A stretch of 64,000 bases of DNA, from the NCBI GenBank assembly GCA_035530655.1, contig DATKUK010000067.1:1-64000 (forward strand). The letters run 5' to 3'. This DNA is from DATKUK01 sp035530655 (lineage in GTDB: Bacteria; Planctomycetota; Phycisphaerae; UBA1845; DATKUK01). The notes under the pieces are model-generated. The model did not search any database. It was not told the origin of the DNA and worked only from the letters and a program-made list of their open reading frames with translations. This document shows positions 16,335-27,734 of this stretch, piece after piece (the stretch's first letter is position 1; each line of letters starts with the position of its first letter). A program made the translations under genes and the position numbers.

Positions 16335-17957
16335 ATGGCGACAATCACAATAGATGGCCGGCAAGTCGAGTGTCGCGACGGGGTGACCGTCCTGCGGGCG
16401 GCGTTGGAGGGCGGCTGGGACGTGCCGCACTACTGCTATCACCCCGGCATGTCGGTTGTCGCGTCATGCCGGCTGTGCCTGATGGAAATGATGATGCCCA
16501 ACCCGCAGACCGGCGAGATGGGCTGGGCACCGAAGCTGTTCCCATCGTGTCAGACGCCGGTGCGCGACGGCATGGTGGTGCGGTTTGACAGCCCGAAGGT
16601 GCACGCCGCGCGCGAGCAGGCGATGGAGTACTTCCTGCTGAACCACCCGTTGGACTGTCCCGTGTGCGATCAGGCGGGCGAATGCTGGCTTCAGGACTAT
16701 TCGCTGCGGTTCGGCCGCGGATATGGCAGGATGCTGGAGGCCAAGCACGTCAATCCAAAGAAGGACATCGGCCCGCGCACGCTGCTGTATCAGGACCGGT
16801 GCGTGCTGTGCTCGCGATGCGTCCGCTTCTGCGCCGAGATCAGCGGGACGCGCGAGTTGTGCATCGTCAATCGCGGGGATCGCTGCGAGATCGACGTGTT
16901 CGAGGGCATGGCGCTGGACAACAAGCTCCAAGGCAACGTGGTGGATATCTGCCCGGTGGGAGCGCTGCTGGACAAGGACTTTCTGATGCAGCAGCGGGTG
17001 TGGGAACTCCAATCAGCCAAGAGCATTTGCCCGGTATGCTCGGTGGGCTGCAACATCCGCATCGACCACAACAAAGGACGGGTGTGGCGGCTCAAACCGC
17101 GCTACAACGATCAGGTAAACGACTGGTGGATGTGCGACGATGGCCGGTTCGGCTACAAGTTCATCCACGACCCGCGTCGGCTGACGCGCCCACAGGCGCG
17201 TCGCGGCAGCCATCTCGAGCCGATCGCATGGCGAGACGTACCGCTAGTGGTGCGTTTCCGGCTGATGCAGGCCGTGCAGCGCCACGGCGGGCAGCGAACA
17301 GCGGCGGTGCTGTCACCGATGATGAGCTGTGAGGAGGCCTGGCTGTTGGCCACGCTTATCCGCAAGGCAGCACCCGAAGCTCATTTGGTGCTGGGGCATG
17401 TTCCGCGGACAGGCGACGACGAGCACTTCCCGGTTGGGTGCGAACCGGGCGACGCGAAGTTTACGATCCGCGCCGAAAAATGCCCCAACCGGCGCGGTGT
17501 GGAAAGGGTTTTGCAGGCGGCCGCAGGCTCGACGATGGATTTCCAGCAGTTCGTCAGTCAGGCGGCTGCGGGCGAGTTGCTGGCTGCTTGGGTTGTAGGT
17601 GGCTATCCCGATAATTGGGTGACCGACGATCTGGTCGCCGCGGCGGAAAAACTGGCGTGGCTTGCGGTGCAGGACATTTTCCCCAGCAAGCTCTGCGAGA
17701 AAGCCGACTTGGTGCTGCCGGCGTGCAGTTGGGCGGAGCGCGAAGGCTCCTTCGTCAACCATGCCGGGCAATTGCAGGCGTTCGATCGCGCGATCCAGCC
17801 GCCCGACGGGGCGCAGATCGATGGGCAGTATCTTTTCGAGTTGGCAGGCTTTACCGGAGTGTACTCTGGCGGGCGCGTGCGAGAGATGATGGCGCGGCAG
17901 GACGCAGGCTTTTCCGACGTGGTCGAGGCGACGCCCGAACCGGTGTTCGCTCATTGA
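16335..17957 (+). CDS. nuoG: NADH-quinone oxidoreductase subunit G (short form)
   Basis: This 540-residue iron-sulfur subunit routes electrons from NuoE/F. The N-terminus holds a 2Fe-2S ferredoxin domain (HYCYHPGM, ASCRLC, PSCQTP), a His-Cys cluster (HPLDCPVCDQAGEC), a further 4Fe-4S motif (RCVLCSRCVRFC with DICPVGAL) and the extra CPVCSVGCNIR cluster. The molybdopterin-oxidoreductase-like region that follows is shorter than in many homologues. The frame is open upstream into nuoF, but the conserved N-terminus begins at the ATG at 16335. It stands between nuoF and nuoH with gaps of 67 and 54 nt. Confidence 0.95.
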   Translation: MATITIDGRQVECRDGVTVLRAALEGGWDVPHYCYHPGMSVVASCRLCLMEMMMPNPQTGEMGWAPKLFPSCQTPVRDGMVVRFDSPKVHAAREQAMEYFLLNHPLDCPVCDQAGECWLQDYSLRFGRGYGRMLEAKHVNPKKDIGPRTLLYQDRCVLCSRCVRFCAEISGTRELCIVNRGDRCEIDVFEGMALDNKLQGNVVDICPVGALLDKDFLMQQRVWELQSAKSICPVCSVGCNIRIDHNKGRVWRLKPRYNDQVNDWWMCDDGRFGYKFIHDPRRLTRPQARRGSHLEPIAWRDVPLVVRFRLMQAVQRHGGQRTAAVLSPMMSCEEAWLLATLIRKAAPEAHLVLGHVPRTGDDEHFPVGCEPGDAKFTIRAEKCPNRRGVERVLQAAAGSTMDFQQFVSQAAAGELLAAWVVGGYPDNWVTDDLVAAAEKLAWLAVQDIFPSKLCEKADLVLPACSWAEREGSFVNHAGQLQAFDRAIQPPDGAQIDGQYLFELAGFTGVYSGGRVREMMARQDAGFSDVVEATPEPVFAH

Positions 17958-18011
17958 ACAGGGAGTTTGTGGCCACCGGCAGGTGCTAGCGCAGGAGTGC
18001 ATTCAACCGGC

Positions 18012-19253
18012 ATGATCGAGTTTGTTCAATCCATCCTGGCCGATCCGTTGGGCTTTTCCATCCTGGTGATGCTGGTTCTGATCGGCATCATCATGTTCAT
18101 GGTGATGTACTCCATCTACTTCGAGCGGAAGATCAGCGCCTGGATTCAGGATCGATACGGCCCCAATCGGGTGGGGTTTCGCGGTTTGCTCCAGCCGGTG
18201 GCCGACGCGGTCAAGTTCTTCGTGAAGGAAGACTTCACTCCCGCCGGCGCGGACCGTCCGCTATTCGTGCTGGCGCCGTGCGTGGCGTTTTTCGTACCGC
18301 TGGTGATTTTCGCGGTCATTCCCTGGGCGGGTACGCTTCAATGGCCTTGGAGCGACCACGCACTGCCGGTCCAGGTCGCCAGTCTCGACATCGGGTTGCT
18401 GTACATTCTGGCCTTCGGCTCGACGGGAGTGTACGGCGTACTGCTGGGCGGCTGGGCCAGCTATAACAAGTATTCGTTTTTCGGCGGGGTCCGCGCTGCC
18501 GCTCAGATGCTCAGCTACGAAGTGCCGATGGGCTTGGCGATCATCGTGGTCGTTCTGACGTCGGGGAGCCTTCGGCTCGAGGAGATCGTCGGCGTTCAGA
18601 TCACCACCACGTGGAACGCCCTGCTGCATCCGCTGGCGTTCCTGTTGTTCCTGATAAGCCTGTTCGCCGAGACCAACCGGCTTCCGTTCGACATGCCCGA
18701 GGCCGAGCAGGAACTGGTGGGCGGGTACCACACGGAATACAGCTCGATGAAGTTCGCTCTGTTCTTCCTGGGCGAATACGTTCACATGATCGTCGGAAGT
18801 GCGTTTGTCGTGGTGTTGTTCCTGGGCGGCTGGCAACTCGTGCCGTTCGGCGGGTGGCTTGCCGAACACGTCACGTGGCTTGCATGGTTGGGATGGCTGG
18901 ACGGCTCGCCGCACCCGCTGGCGGCCTTGCTGCGTTTGGGAATCACGCTTGGCAAGGTCTGCCTGCTGATATTCCTGTTCATGTGGGTGCGATGGTCGTT
19001 GCCTCGTTTCCGTTTCGACCAGTTGCTCCGGATGGCGTGGCGTGGCCTCGTGCCGCCAGGTTTGGCACTGGTGGCTGTGGCCGGCGCCTTGGTGTATGTT
19101 GACCGGGCCGTCTCGTGGTGGGCGCCGGTATTGAACCTTGTGGTGCTGCTGTTCGTGCTGATGCTGGTGCCGTGGCTGGGCGAGCCGGTGACGGGCCGGC
19201 AGGTGGGTCTGGCGCCGGTGCGCGTTAAGCCCGCTGCAAGATCGGATAGCTGA
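18012..19253 (+). CDS. nuoH: NADH-quinone oxidoreductase subunit H
   Basis: This membrane subunit of 413 residues links the hydrophilic and proton-pumping arms and forms part of the quinone channel. About eight hydrophobic helices are visible, with the family motifs YFERKISAWIQDRYGPNRVG, GGVRAAAQMLSYEVPMGLA and ETNRLPFDMPEAEQELVGGY. ATG at 18012 is used; GTG at 17997 is an in-frame alternative. Only 4 nt separate its stop from the GH10 glycosidase that follows instead of nuoI. Confidence 0.96.
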   Translation: MIEFVQSILADPLGFSILVMLVLIGIIMFMVMYSIYFERKISAWIQDRYGPNRVGFRGLLQPVADAVKFFVKEDFTPAGADRPLFVLAPCVAFFVPLVIFAVIPWAGTLQWPWSDHALPVQVASLDIGLLYILAFGSTGVYGVLLGGWASYNKYSFFGGVRAAAQMLSYEVPMGLAIIVVVLTSGSLRLEEIVGVQITTTWNALLHPLAFLLFLISLFAETNRLPFDMPEAEQELVGGYHTEYSSMKFALFFLGEYVHMIVGSAFVVVLFLGGWQLVPFGGWLAEHVTWLAWLGWLDGSPHPLAALLRLGITLGKVCLLIFLFMWVRWSLPRFRFDQLLRMAWRGLVPPGLALVAVAGALVYVDRAVSWWAPVLNLVVLLFVLMLVPWLGEPVTGRQVGLAPVRVKPAARSDS

Positions 19254-19257
19254 CAAC

Positions 19258-20574
19258 GTGTGGCTGACTGTCGCGATACTGCTGATGCCTCAAGTAACCT
19301 GCCAGACCGATCGTCCTGATGAGGCTGAGATCCTCGCCGGGGCCGATTCGCGCATCGAGCGCCATCGGAAGGTCGACCTCCAGGTTACCGTGCTCGACGC
19401 GGACGGCGCGCCGTTGCCGAATGTGCGGGTGAGCGTCGAGCAGATCGGCCACGAGTTCCTGTTCGGATGCAACATCTTCACGTGGCGCCAGCCGGAAAAC
19501 CCGGCCGCCGAGCAAGCTTATCGCGAGCGCTTCGCCGAACTGCTGAATTACGCCACGTTGCCGTTCTACTGGTGGGCCTACGAGCGTGAGCGCGGTCGGC
19601 CGATCCACCCACAGATGGCCGAAGTAGCCGACTGGTGCAATCAGCACGGCATCCGGACGAAGGGGCATCCGCTGGCGTGGAACTACGGCGAGCCAGCCTG
19701 GCTGCCGGACGACCCTAAACAGGTCGCCGGAATGCAGATGGAGCGTATCGCCGACTGCGTTACCACCTTTGCCGGGAAGATCGACGTCTGGGACGTGGTC
19801 AACGAGGCGGCGGCGTTCGATCGCCCGGACATTGGCGGCAAGAAACTGACGGCGGCTATCAAAGCACTGGGACGCAGCGAGTTCGTGCGGCAGGCATTCG
19901 CCACCGCTCGCCGCGCCAACCCCAAAGCCGTCCTGTTGATCAATGACTATGAGGTCGGTGATCGATACGAGCAGGTCATCCGCGAGTTGGTCGATGAAGG
20001 CGGCCGCCGTCTGTACGACACAATCGGCATCCAGAGCCACATGCACAAGGAAACCTGGCCCCTGACGAGGGTATGGACCGTGTGCGAACGGTTCGCCAAA
20101 TTCGGCGTGCCCCTGCACTTTACGGAACTGACCGTGCTGAGCGGTTCGGCGAAGACCGACGACGACTGGTCTGCCACAAGGTCCGGGTGGGACACCACGC
20201 CGGAAGGCGAGCGGGCGCAGGCGGACTATGTCGAAAAGCTCTACCGCGTGCTGTTCAGCCATCCGTCGGTTGAGGCGATCACCTGGTGGGATTTCAGCGA
20301 CTACCACGCGTGGCAAGGGGCGCCGGCGGGCCTGCTGCGCAAGGACCAAAGTCCCAAGCCCGTCTACGAGCGTCTGCTCAAGCTGATCAAGCACGCGTGG
20401 TGGACCCGCGAAGCAGCGGTTACCCAGGCCGATGGAACGGTGACCCTTCGAGTTTTCAGGGTACGTCATCGCGTCACGGCGCAAGGCGTCGACGGCGCTC
20501 GCACCACGACGGAGATCACCACGGCAAGAGACGAGCCGAACCGGGCGATCCTCCGTGTGGGTAAGGTGCAGTAA
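19258..20574 (+). CDS. GH10-family glycoside hydrolase (endo-xylanase type) inside the nuo operon
   Basis: This 438-residue glycosidase of the GH10 fold hydrolyses beta-1,4-linked xylan or related glycans in characterised relatives. A short hydrophobic N-terminus (WLTVAILLMPQVTCQ) suggests export or lipid anchoring. A beta-sandwich-like segment (DLQVTVLDADGAPLPNVRVS) precedes the barrel. GH10 marks are GHPLAW, the acid/base E183 in WDVVNE and the nucleophile E290 in HFTEL. The GTG start is 4 nt after the nuoH stop, and its TAA shares one base with the nuoI ATG. It is therefore co-transcribed and probably translationally coupled with complex I genes. The fold call is firm; a link to respiration is unexplained. 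Confidence 0.9.
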   Translation: MWLTVAILLMPQVTCQTDRPDEAEILAGADSRIERHRKVDLQVTVLDADGAPLPNVRVSVEQIGHEFLFGCNIFTWRQPENPAAEQAYRERFAELLNYATLPFYWWAYERERGRPIHPQMAEVADWCNQHGIRTKGHPLAWNYGEPAWLPDDPKQVAGMQMERIADCVTTFAGKIDVWDVVNEAAAFDRPDIGGKKLTAAIKALGRSEFVRQAFATARRANPKAVLLINDYEVGDRYEQVIRELVDEGGRRLYDTIGIQSHMHKETWPLTRVWTVCERFAKFGVPLHFTELTVLSGSAKTDDDWSATRSGWDTTPEGERAQADYVEKLYRVLFSHPSVEAITWWDFSDYHAWQGAPAGLLRKDQSPKPVYERLLKLIKHAWWTREAAVTQADGTVTLRVFRVRHRVTAQGVDGARTTTEITTARDEPNRAILRVGKVQ

Positions 20575-21137
20575 TGGCCGACTGGAAAGAGACCGACGTG
20601 ATCGTCGTCGACCAGCCGGAGCTGAGGCGGATGGAGCGCATCTATCTGCCGGCGATCTTCGCGGGCATGAAGCGGACGCTCCGGCATCTTGTCACCAAGC
20701 GCTATCGTGACGAGTTCGTCGTGCAGTATCCCGAGCAGAAGCGCGACGTGCCCGTGCGGATCCACCGGGGGCTGCACAGGCTGAATCGCGACGAGCAGGG
20801 CCGCGTCGCGTGCGTGGCGTGTTTCATGTGTGCGACGGCCTGTCCGGCGCACTGCATTCATATCGTCGGCGACGTAGCGCCGTGGCCCGATCGCGACAAA
20901 TATCCAGTGCGTTTCGATATCGACGAGCTGCGGTGCATCTTCTGCGGGATGTGCGAAGAGGCCTGTCCGGTCGATGCGATCGAGCTGACCACGCACCACG
21001 ACCTGGTGGGCTGGACGCGCGAGTCGCTGATTCTCGATAAAGAAAAGCTGTTAGAAGTGTACGACCGAACCAAGGAGATCAAGCCGCGCAAGAGCCCGTC
21101 GATCACCGGATACAGGATCGGCCAGAAGTCGGGCTAG
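20574..21137 (+). CDS. nuoI: NADH-quinone oxidoreductase subunit I (two 4Fe-4S)
   Basis: This 187-residue ferredoxin-like subunit carries clusters N6a and N6b. Two complete motifs are present, CVACFMCATACP and CIFCGMCEEACP, each with the distal cysteine-proline. The ATG overlaps the stop of the GH10 gene (TAATG), so its translation probably depends on ribosomes finishing the glycosidase. Length and motif spacing are normal for NuoI. Confidence 0.96.
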   Translation: MADWKETDVIVVDQPELRRMERIYLPAIFAGMKRTLRHLVTKRYRDEFVVQYPEQKRDVPVRIHRGLHRLNRDEQGRVACVACFMCATACPAHCIHIVGDVAPWPDRDKYPVRFDIDELRCIFCGMCEEACPVDAIELTTHHDLVGWTRESLILDKEKLLEVYDRTKEIKPRKSPSITGYRIGQKSG

Positions 21138-21189
21138 CGCGGCGACGGGCCCGGCGCGACCAGGCCCGAACGGGCGCGGACACGGCAGA

Positions 21190-21882
21190 GTGAAGGCAGA
21201 ACTGGCTTACGGAGTATACGCAACGCTGTTCGCCGCTGCGGTGGGGCTGGTGTTGCTCTGCCCGCGTGCGCATGGGCGCTACGCCCGCGCCGGCGCGGTC
21301 CTGGCAATCGGCGGCGTGGCTCTGCTGCTGACCGATCTGACAGGCCGCCTCGCAGCGGGCGCGGGCATCAACGGTTTCTTCTACGTCTTCGCACTGCTGG
21401 CCATCCTTTCGGCTGGACGGGTGATCACGACGACCCGTCCGGTATACGCCGCGCTGTATCTGGTGGTGACGGTGCTGGCGGTGGCCGGCCTGCTCGTGCT
21501 GGCCGAGGCCGAGTTCCTGGCCGCCGCCCTGGTTATCGTCTATGCCGGGGCGATCGTGGTGACGTACGTGTTTGTGATCATGCTCGCGCAGCAGTCGCGT
21601 GCCACCGAGTACGACGCAGCGACGCGCGAACCGACCGCAGCGGTGGCTGCGGGCTTTCTGCTGACAGCCGCCATCTGTGGCGTGATCGCCCAGACGCGCT
21701 GGACCGATGCGATCGTCACCACACCGGCGCCGGAGGGCAATACCGTCGCCGTCGCCAGTGTGCTTCTCAGCACGTATGCCATCTCGCTGGAGGTGGCTGG
21801 CGTTCTCTTGCTGGTGGCGATTGTGGGCGCCATCTACATCGTACGTCGCGACTCAGACATCCAGGAGGCCCAGCAGACATGA
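21190..21882 (+). CDS. nuoJ: NADH-quinone oxidoreductase subunit J
   Basis: This five-helix membrane subunit of 230 residues includes the conserved third-helix region AALVIVYAGAIVVTYVFVIML, whose conformational change is linked to proton pumping in structural work on homologues. The start is GTG at 21190, 52 nt after nuoI. The stop overlaps the nuoK ATG. The protein is slightly longer than average because of an extended loop near residue 130. Confidence 0.93.
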   Translation: MKAELAYGVYATLFAAAVGLVLLCPRAHGRYARAGAVLAIGGVALLLTDLTGRLAAGAGINGFFYVFALLAILSAGRVITTTRPVYAALYLVVTVLAVAGLLVLAEAEFLAAALVIVYAGAIVVTYVFVIMLAQQSRATEYDAATREPTAAVAAGFLLTAAICGVIAQTRWTDAIVTTPAPEGNTVAVASVLLSTYAISLEVAGVLLLVAIVGAIYIVRRDSDIQEAQQT

Positions 21883-22181
21883 CCCAGCCATCCTGTTACA
21901 TGGTCGTTGGTGCGATCCTGTTTGGACTCGGCCTGGTCGGCTTCCTTAGTCGGCGAAATCTCATCGTTATGTTCCTATCGACAGAGGTGATGTTCCAGGG
22001 CGTACTGGTGAACCTGGTGGCGTTCGGCCGGTATCACGGAAACCTCGATGGTCAGGCGTTCGCCATGTTTCTGCTGGTGATTGCAGCGGTGGAGGCGGCG
22101 CTGGCGCTGGCTTTGATTGTGGTGCTGTTCCGACGACAGGCCACGCTCGATGCCGAGGCCTGGAGATCGATGCGAGGCTGA
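21879..22181 (+). CDS. nuoK: NADH-quinone oxidoreductase subunit K
   Basis: This 100-residue protein has three transmembrane helices and is part of the proton-translocating arm (MrpC-like). The conserved acidic residues lie in LSTEVMFQGVLVNLVAF and AAVEAALALALIVVLFR. The ATGA overlap with nuoJ indicates coupled translation. Length is exactly as expected. Confidence 0.96.
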   Translation: MTQPSCYMVVGAILFGLGLVGFLSRRNLIVMFLSTEVMFQGVLVNLVAFGRYHGNLDGQAFAMFLLVIAAVEAALALALIVVLFRRQATLDAEAWRSMRG

Positions 22182-22204
22182 ACCTGATCGGAGAGACGGT
22201 TGAG

Positions 22205-24087
22205 ATGCGTTTCTTTGTGGACAATGCCTGGCTGATCCCCGTGCTGCCGCTGCTCGGCGCGATCGCGGCCGGCGCGCTCGGGCCGATCTGGCTGCGAGGG
22301 CGATCGCATTGGCCGGTCATTGCCGGTGTGGTGCTGGCCTTTGTCGCGTCAGCCGGACTGCTGATGGGCGTGCGCCAGCTCGAACCTGCCCAGTATGAGC
22401 ACAGCTACCACATCTACGACTGGATCTCCACCGGCGAAGGCTCGTGGCTGACCGTTAGCTTTCGGATCGATCCGCTCACCGCGATCATGCTCGTGACGGT
22501 GACCAGCGTTTCGAGCCTGGTGGTGATATATTCGCGCAGTTACATGCGTCATCACGGCGACCGTCCCGAGCGGGGCTACGAACGTTTCTTCGCCTATATG
22601 GGCCTGTTCGTCTTCTCGATGTGTGTGCTGGTATTGGCCGGCAACTTCCTGCTGCTCTACCTGGGTTGGGAGGCGGTGGGCCTGTGCAGCTACCTGCTGA
22701 TCGGCTTTTACTACGAGCGCCCGGCCGCGCGGTCGGCAGCGATGAAGGCGTTCGTGGTCAACCGCATTGGCGATTTCGGGTTCGGGCTCGGCGTGCTGCT
22801 GATTTACCTCAAGCTGGGCAGCCTGGACTACACGTATGTATTCGCCCATATCGGCGAACTGAGCGGCGCGGCGGTGACGGCCATTGCGCTGCTGCTCTTC
22901 TGCGGCGCGATTGGTAAGAGCGCGCAGATTCCGCTGTATGTCTGGCTGCCCGACGCGATGGAAGGCCCCAGCCCCGTCTCGGCCCTGATCCACGCAGCCA
23001 CAATGGTCACCGCGGGCGTGTACATGGTCGCCCGCTGCGGGGCGATCTTCGCCACGTCAGAAATCGCCCTGCCGGTCGTCGCTTCGGTGGGCGCGGTGAC
23101 GGCGCTGTTTGCGGCAACCATCGCGCTGGCCCAATACGACATGAAACGCATCCTGGCGTACTCAACCATCAGCCAGTTGGGTTATATGTTTCTGGCGCTG
23201 GGAGCTGTGGCGCCGGCTGCTGCGATCTTTCACCTCTACACGCACGCGTTCTTCAAGGCGCTGCTGTTTCTGGGAGCCGGCAGCGTGATGCACGCGCTCG
23301 CCGGTGTGATAGACATCCGGCAGTTCAGTGGGCTGCGACGCCGGATGCCCGTGACATGGATTACCTTTGTGGCAGGCGGTCTGGCCTTGGCGGGCTTTCC
23401 TTTGACGGCTGGCTTTTTCAGCAAAGATCAGATCATCCATGCAGCCTGGCAGCTTCACCCCATCTTCGGCGCACTCGGGTTGTTCACGGCCCTACTGACG
23501 GCGATCTATACGTTCCGCATGATTTTCCGGGCGTTCTGGGGGCCCGAGACCGCGCCGGAAGGTGTGGCGGTACACGAGTCGAGCCGGTGGATGACCGTGC
23601 CACTGATCGTGCTGGCCGTCGGCGCCGTTTTCGCCGGCTACTGGCATTTCGACAAGTTCCTCTCGCCTGTCGTTGAGGTGACAGGCCACGCATCACATGG
23701 GCATGACAGTAGTGCCCACTGGATCATGCTTGCCTCGGCCGCACTGGCCGTGGTGGGCATCATCACTGCGTGGATCCTCTACCGAGCATGGCCGCAACTC
23801 GCCCGCGGTATCGCCGACCGGGCGAGAACTGCGTACCAACTCCTGCACAACAAGTACTACGTCGACGAGGTGTACGACCAAGTGATCGTGCGACCGCTGC
23901 ACGGACTGGGGCGCGGGATGTTCGGCTGCGACAACTACGTAATCGACGGACTGCTGTGGATCATCACGGCAATCCCGCGGGCGGCAGGGTTTCTGTTGCG
24001 AGAGTTCCAGCGCGGGGCCGTGCAGGGCTATGCGCTGGCCATGGCGATCGGCGTGGCTGCGATCCTGATCGGTTGGCTGGTGGCTTC

Positions 24088-24091
<4 letters not shown>
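22205..24091 (+). CDS. nuoL: NADH-quinone oxidoreductase subunit L
   Basis: This is the distal antiporter-like proton-pumping subunit, 628 residues, with many transmembrane helices. The family core includes LGWEAVGLCSYLLIGFYY, the Lys-bearing GAIGKSAQIPLYVWLPDAMEGPSPVSALIHAATMV region (about residues 238-272) and QYDMKRILAYSTISQLGYM. The C-terminal amphipathic lateral helix and last transmembrane segment are present (NKYYVDEVYDQ and onward). GGAGAG lies 8 nt before the ATG. It overlaps nuoM by 4 nt. Confidence 0.96.
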
Positions 24092-25861
<1,770 letters not shown>

Positions 25862-25875
<14 letters not shown>

Positions 25876-27361
25876 CCTGCTGGCACCGGAACTGGTGGTG
25901 GCCGCCGGGGCCATGATCGTTCTGCTGATGGGCGTAGCCACACGGCGATCGTGGCGCGACGCGACGGCGGGCCTAGCCCTGCTGGTGTTGCTGGGGGCGT
26001 TTGCCCTGGCGATCCGCACCGCTCCGGACGGCCAATGGCTCGGCGGCGTTCGCATCGGGTGGCTGGCATGGATCACGCGGCTGGTAGGCTTGGCGGTGTC
26101 GTCCCTGCTGCTGCTGGTGGCCTGGCACCTGCCCGCCTCGGGGCAGCGCGGCGAGTTCTTCGCCATGCTGATGTTCTCGACGCTGGGAGTGCTGCTGGTC
26201 GGTGCGGCCGACGATTTGCTCCTGCTGTTTCTGGCCCTCGAACTGGTAAGCGTGCCCACCTACGTCCTGGTGGTGATGGGGCGAAACCATCTGCGCGCCG
26301 AGGAAGCGGGTGTGAAGTACTTCTTCCTTGGAGCGATGGCTGCGGCCATGACCGTTTACGGGTTCAGCTTCCTGTACGGGATTTCCGGCAGCACCAGCCT
26401 GACGCACGTATCAGCCGCCATTGCCCGCCGCGGGATGACCGATCCCCTCGTGATCGTGGGGCTGACGCTTTCGGTCGCGGGGATGGCATTCAAGATCGCA
26501 GCCGTGCCGCTGCACTTCTACGTAGCCGACGTATACCAGGGAGCCGCGGCGCCCGTGACCGGGATGCTCGGCTTCTTGCCTAAGATGGCCGGGATGATCG
26601 CGCTGATCAAATTGGTGGCGTTAAGCGGTTGGCCGTTAGAAGGACCTCCCTTCTGGCTGCTCTGGGTTGTGGCGGCGGCAACCATGACCGTCGGCAACGT
26701 GCTGGCCCTGCTTCAGCGCAACGTCAAGCGGATGCTCGCCTACTCGAGCGTTGCACACAGCGGCTACATGCTTATCGGGCTTCTCGTCGGTCCGCTGGGC
26801 GGTGAGCCCATGCGCGACGGCGTGACGGCGATGCTGTTCTACATCTCCGTGTACGCTGTGATGAATCTGGGGGCATTCGCCGTGCTGGCCTACCTGAAGG
26901 TCCGAGGCCAGGAGGCGGAGGATCTCGACGACATCGCCGGTCTGGCGCGGCGCGACGGCGTGGCGGCGCTGATTCTGGCGGTGTGCGTGTTCGGACTGAT
27001 GGGCATCCCGCCGACGGGCGGCTTCCTGGCCAAGGTGTACGTGTTCGGATCGGCCCTGGCCACCGATCGCCCTGCGATGATCGCGTTGGCCGTGATCGCC
27101 GTAATCAACTCAGCCATTGCAGCCGCGTATTACCTCCGCATCGTCGGGGCGTGCTACCTGGCCCGACCGGTGGGCGAGGCAGCCATCGAGCCGGCGTTCA
27201 GCCTCAAGGTTGGTCTGGCCCTGTGCGGCCTTCTCGTGCTGGCGCTGGGGCTCGGGCCGCAGAATCTGACGCGATGTGTCGGGCAGGCCAGTCGCGACCT
27301 GCGGCCGGTGGGAGGCTACCAACATCCGGCTCTGGTACAGAATGTCGGCCAGAGTCCGTGA
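25862..27361 (+). CDS. nuoN: NADH-quinone oxidoreductase subunit N
   Basis: This is the third antiporter-like subunit, 499 residues, and the last gene of the operon. Motifs include LFLALELVSVPTYVLV, EAGVKYFFLGAMAAAM, AFKIAAVPLHFYVADVYQGAAAPVT and KRMLAYSSVAHSGYML. The start is within the end of nuoM after GGGAGGTC. With this gene all fourteen subunits A-N are present, so the complex should be the full proton-pumping NADH dehydrogenase. Confidence 0.96.
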
Positions 27362-27382
27362 CTTCGCCGACGCGCATAACAG

Positions 27383-27416
27383 GGCGACGGACCGGCTGGC
27401 CTGTCAGTCCGTCGCC
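27383..27416. repeat. Inverted repeat after nuoN; otherwise empty intergenic region
   Basis: A 10-bp perfect inverted repeat (GGCGACGGAC at 27383-27392, GTCCGTCGCC at 27407-27416) begins 22 nt after the nuoN stop. It has no T-tract, so it may be a Rho-dependent end or an mRNA-stabilising structure. In the rest of 27362-27734 I see no gene and no clear promoter. Confidence 0.45.
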
Positions 27417-27734
27417 TCACGACTCGCCCCTGAGCCGTTTACGTCCCCTTCCGCAACCTTCTCCGCACCCAAGCCCTCGATCGAGCCCGTGATCTTTCGA
27501 GGCCCCTTTTCCCATCCTGAGTGAACTTTAGCAAAGGCTGTGCCAACATATCGGACCAGTTGACGGGCACGGCGCAAACGGCGCCCGGCGCTTCGCAAGG
27601 GGCGAATTCCAGTCCGATCTTTGGCGGCACCGCCTGCGTGCAGCCGGAAAAACTGGTAAGATTGCCCACCCCGGTCGGACCCCAGGGTGGTGATATTACC
27701 CAATGCCCGTCTCGGCGGAACTGGGGAGGGTGAT

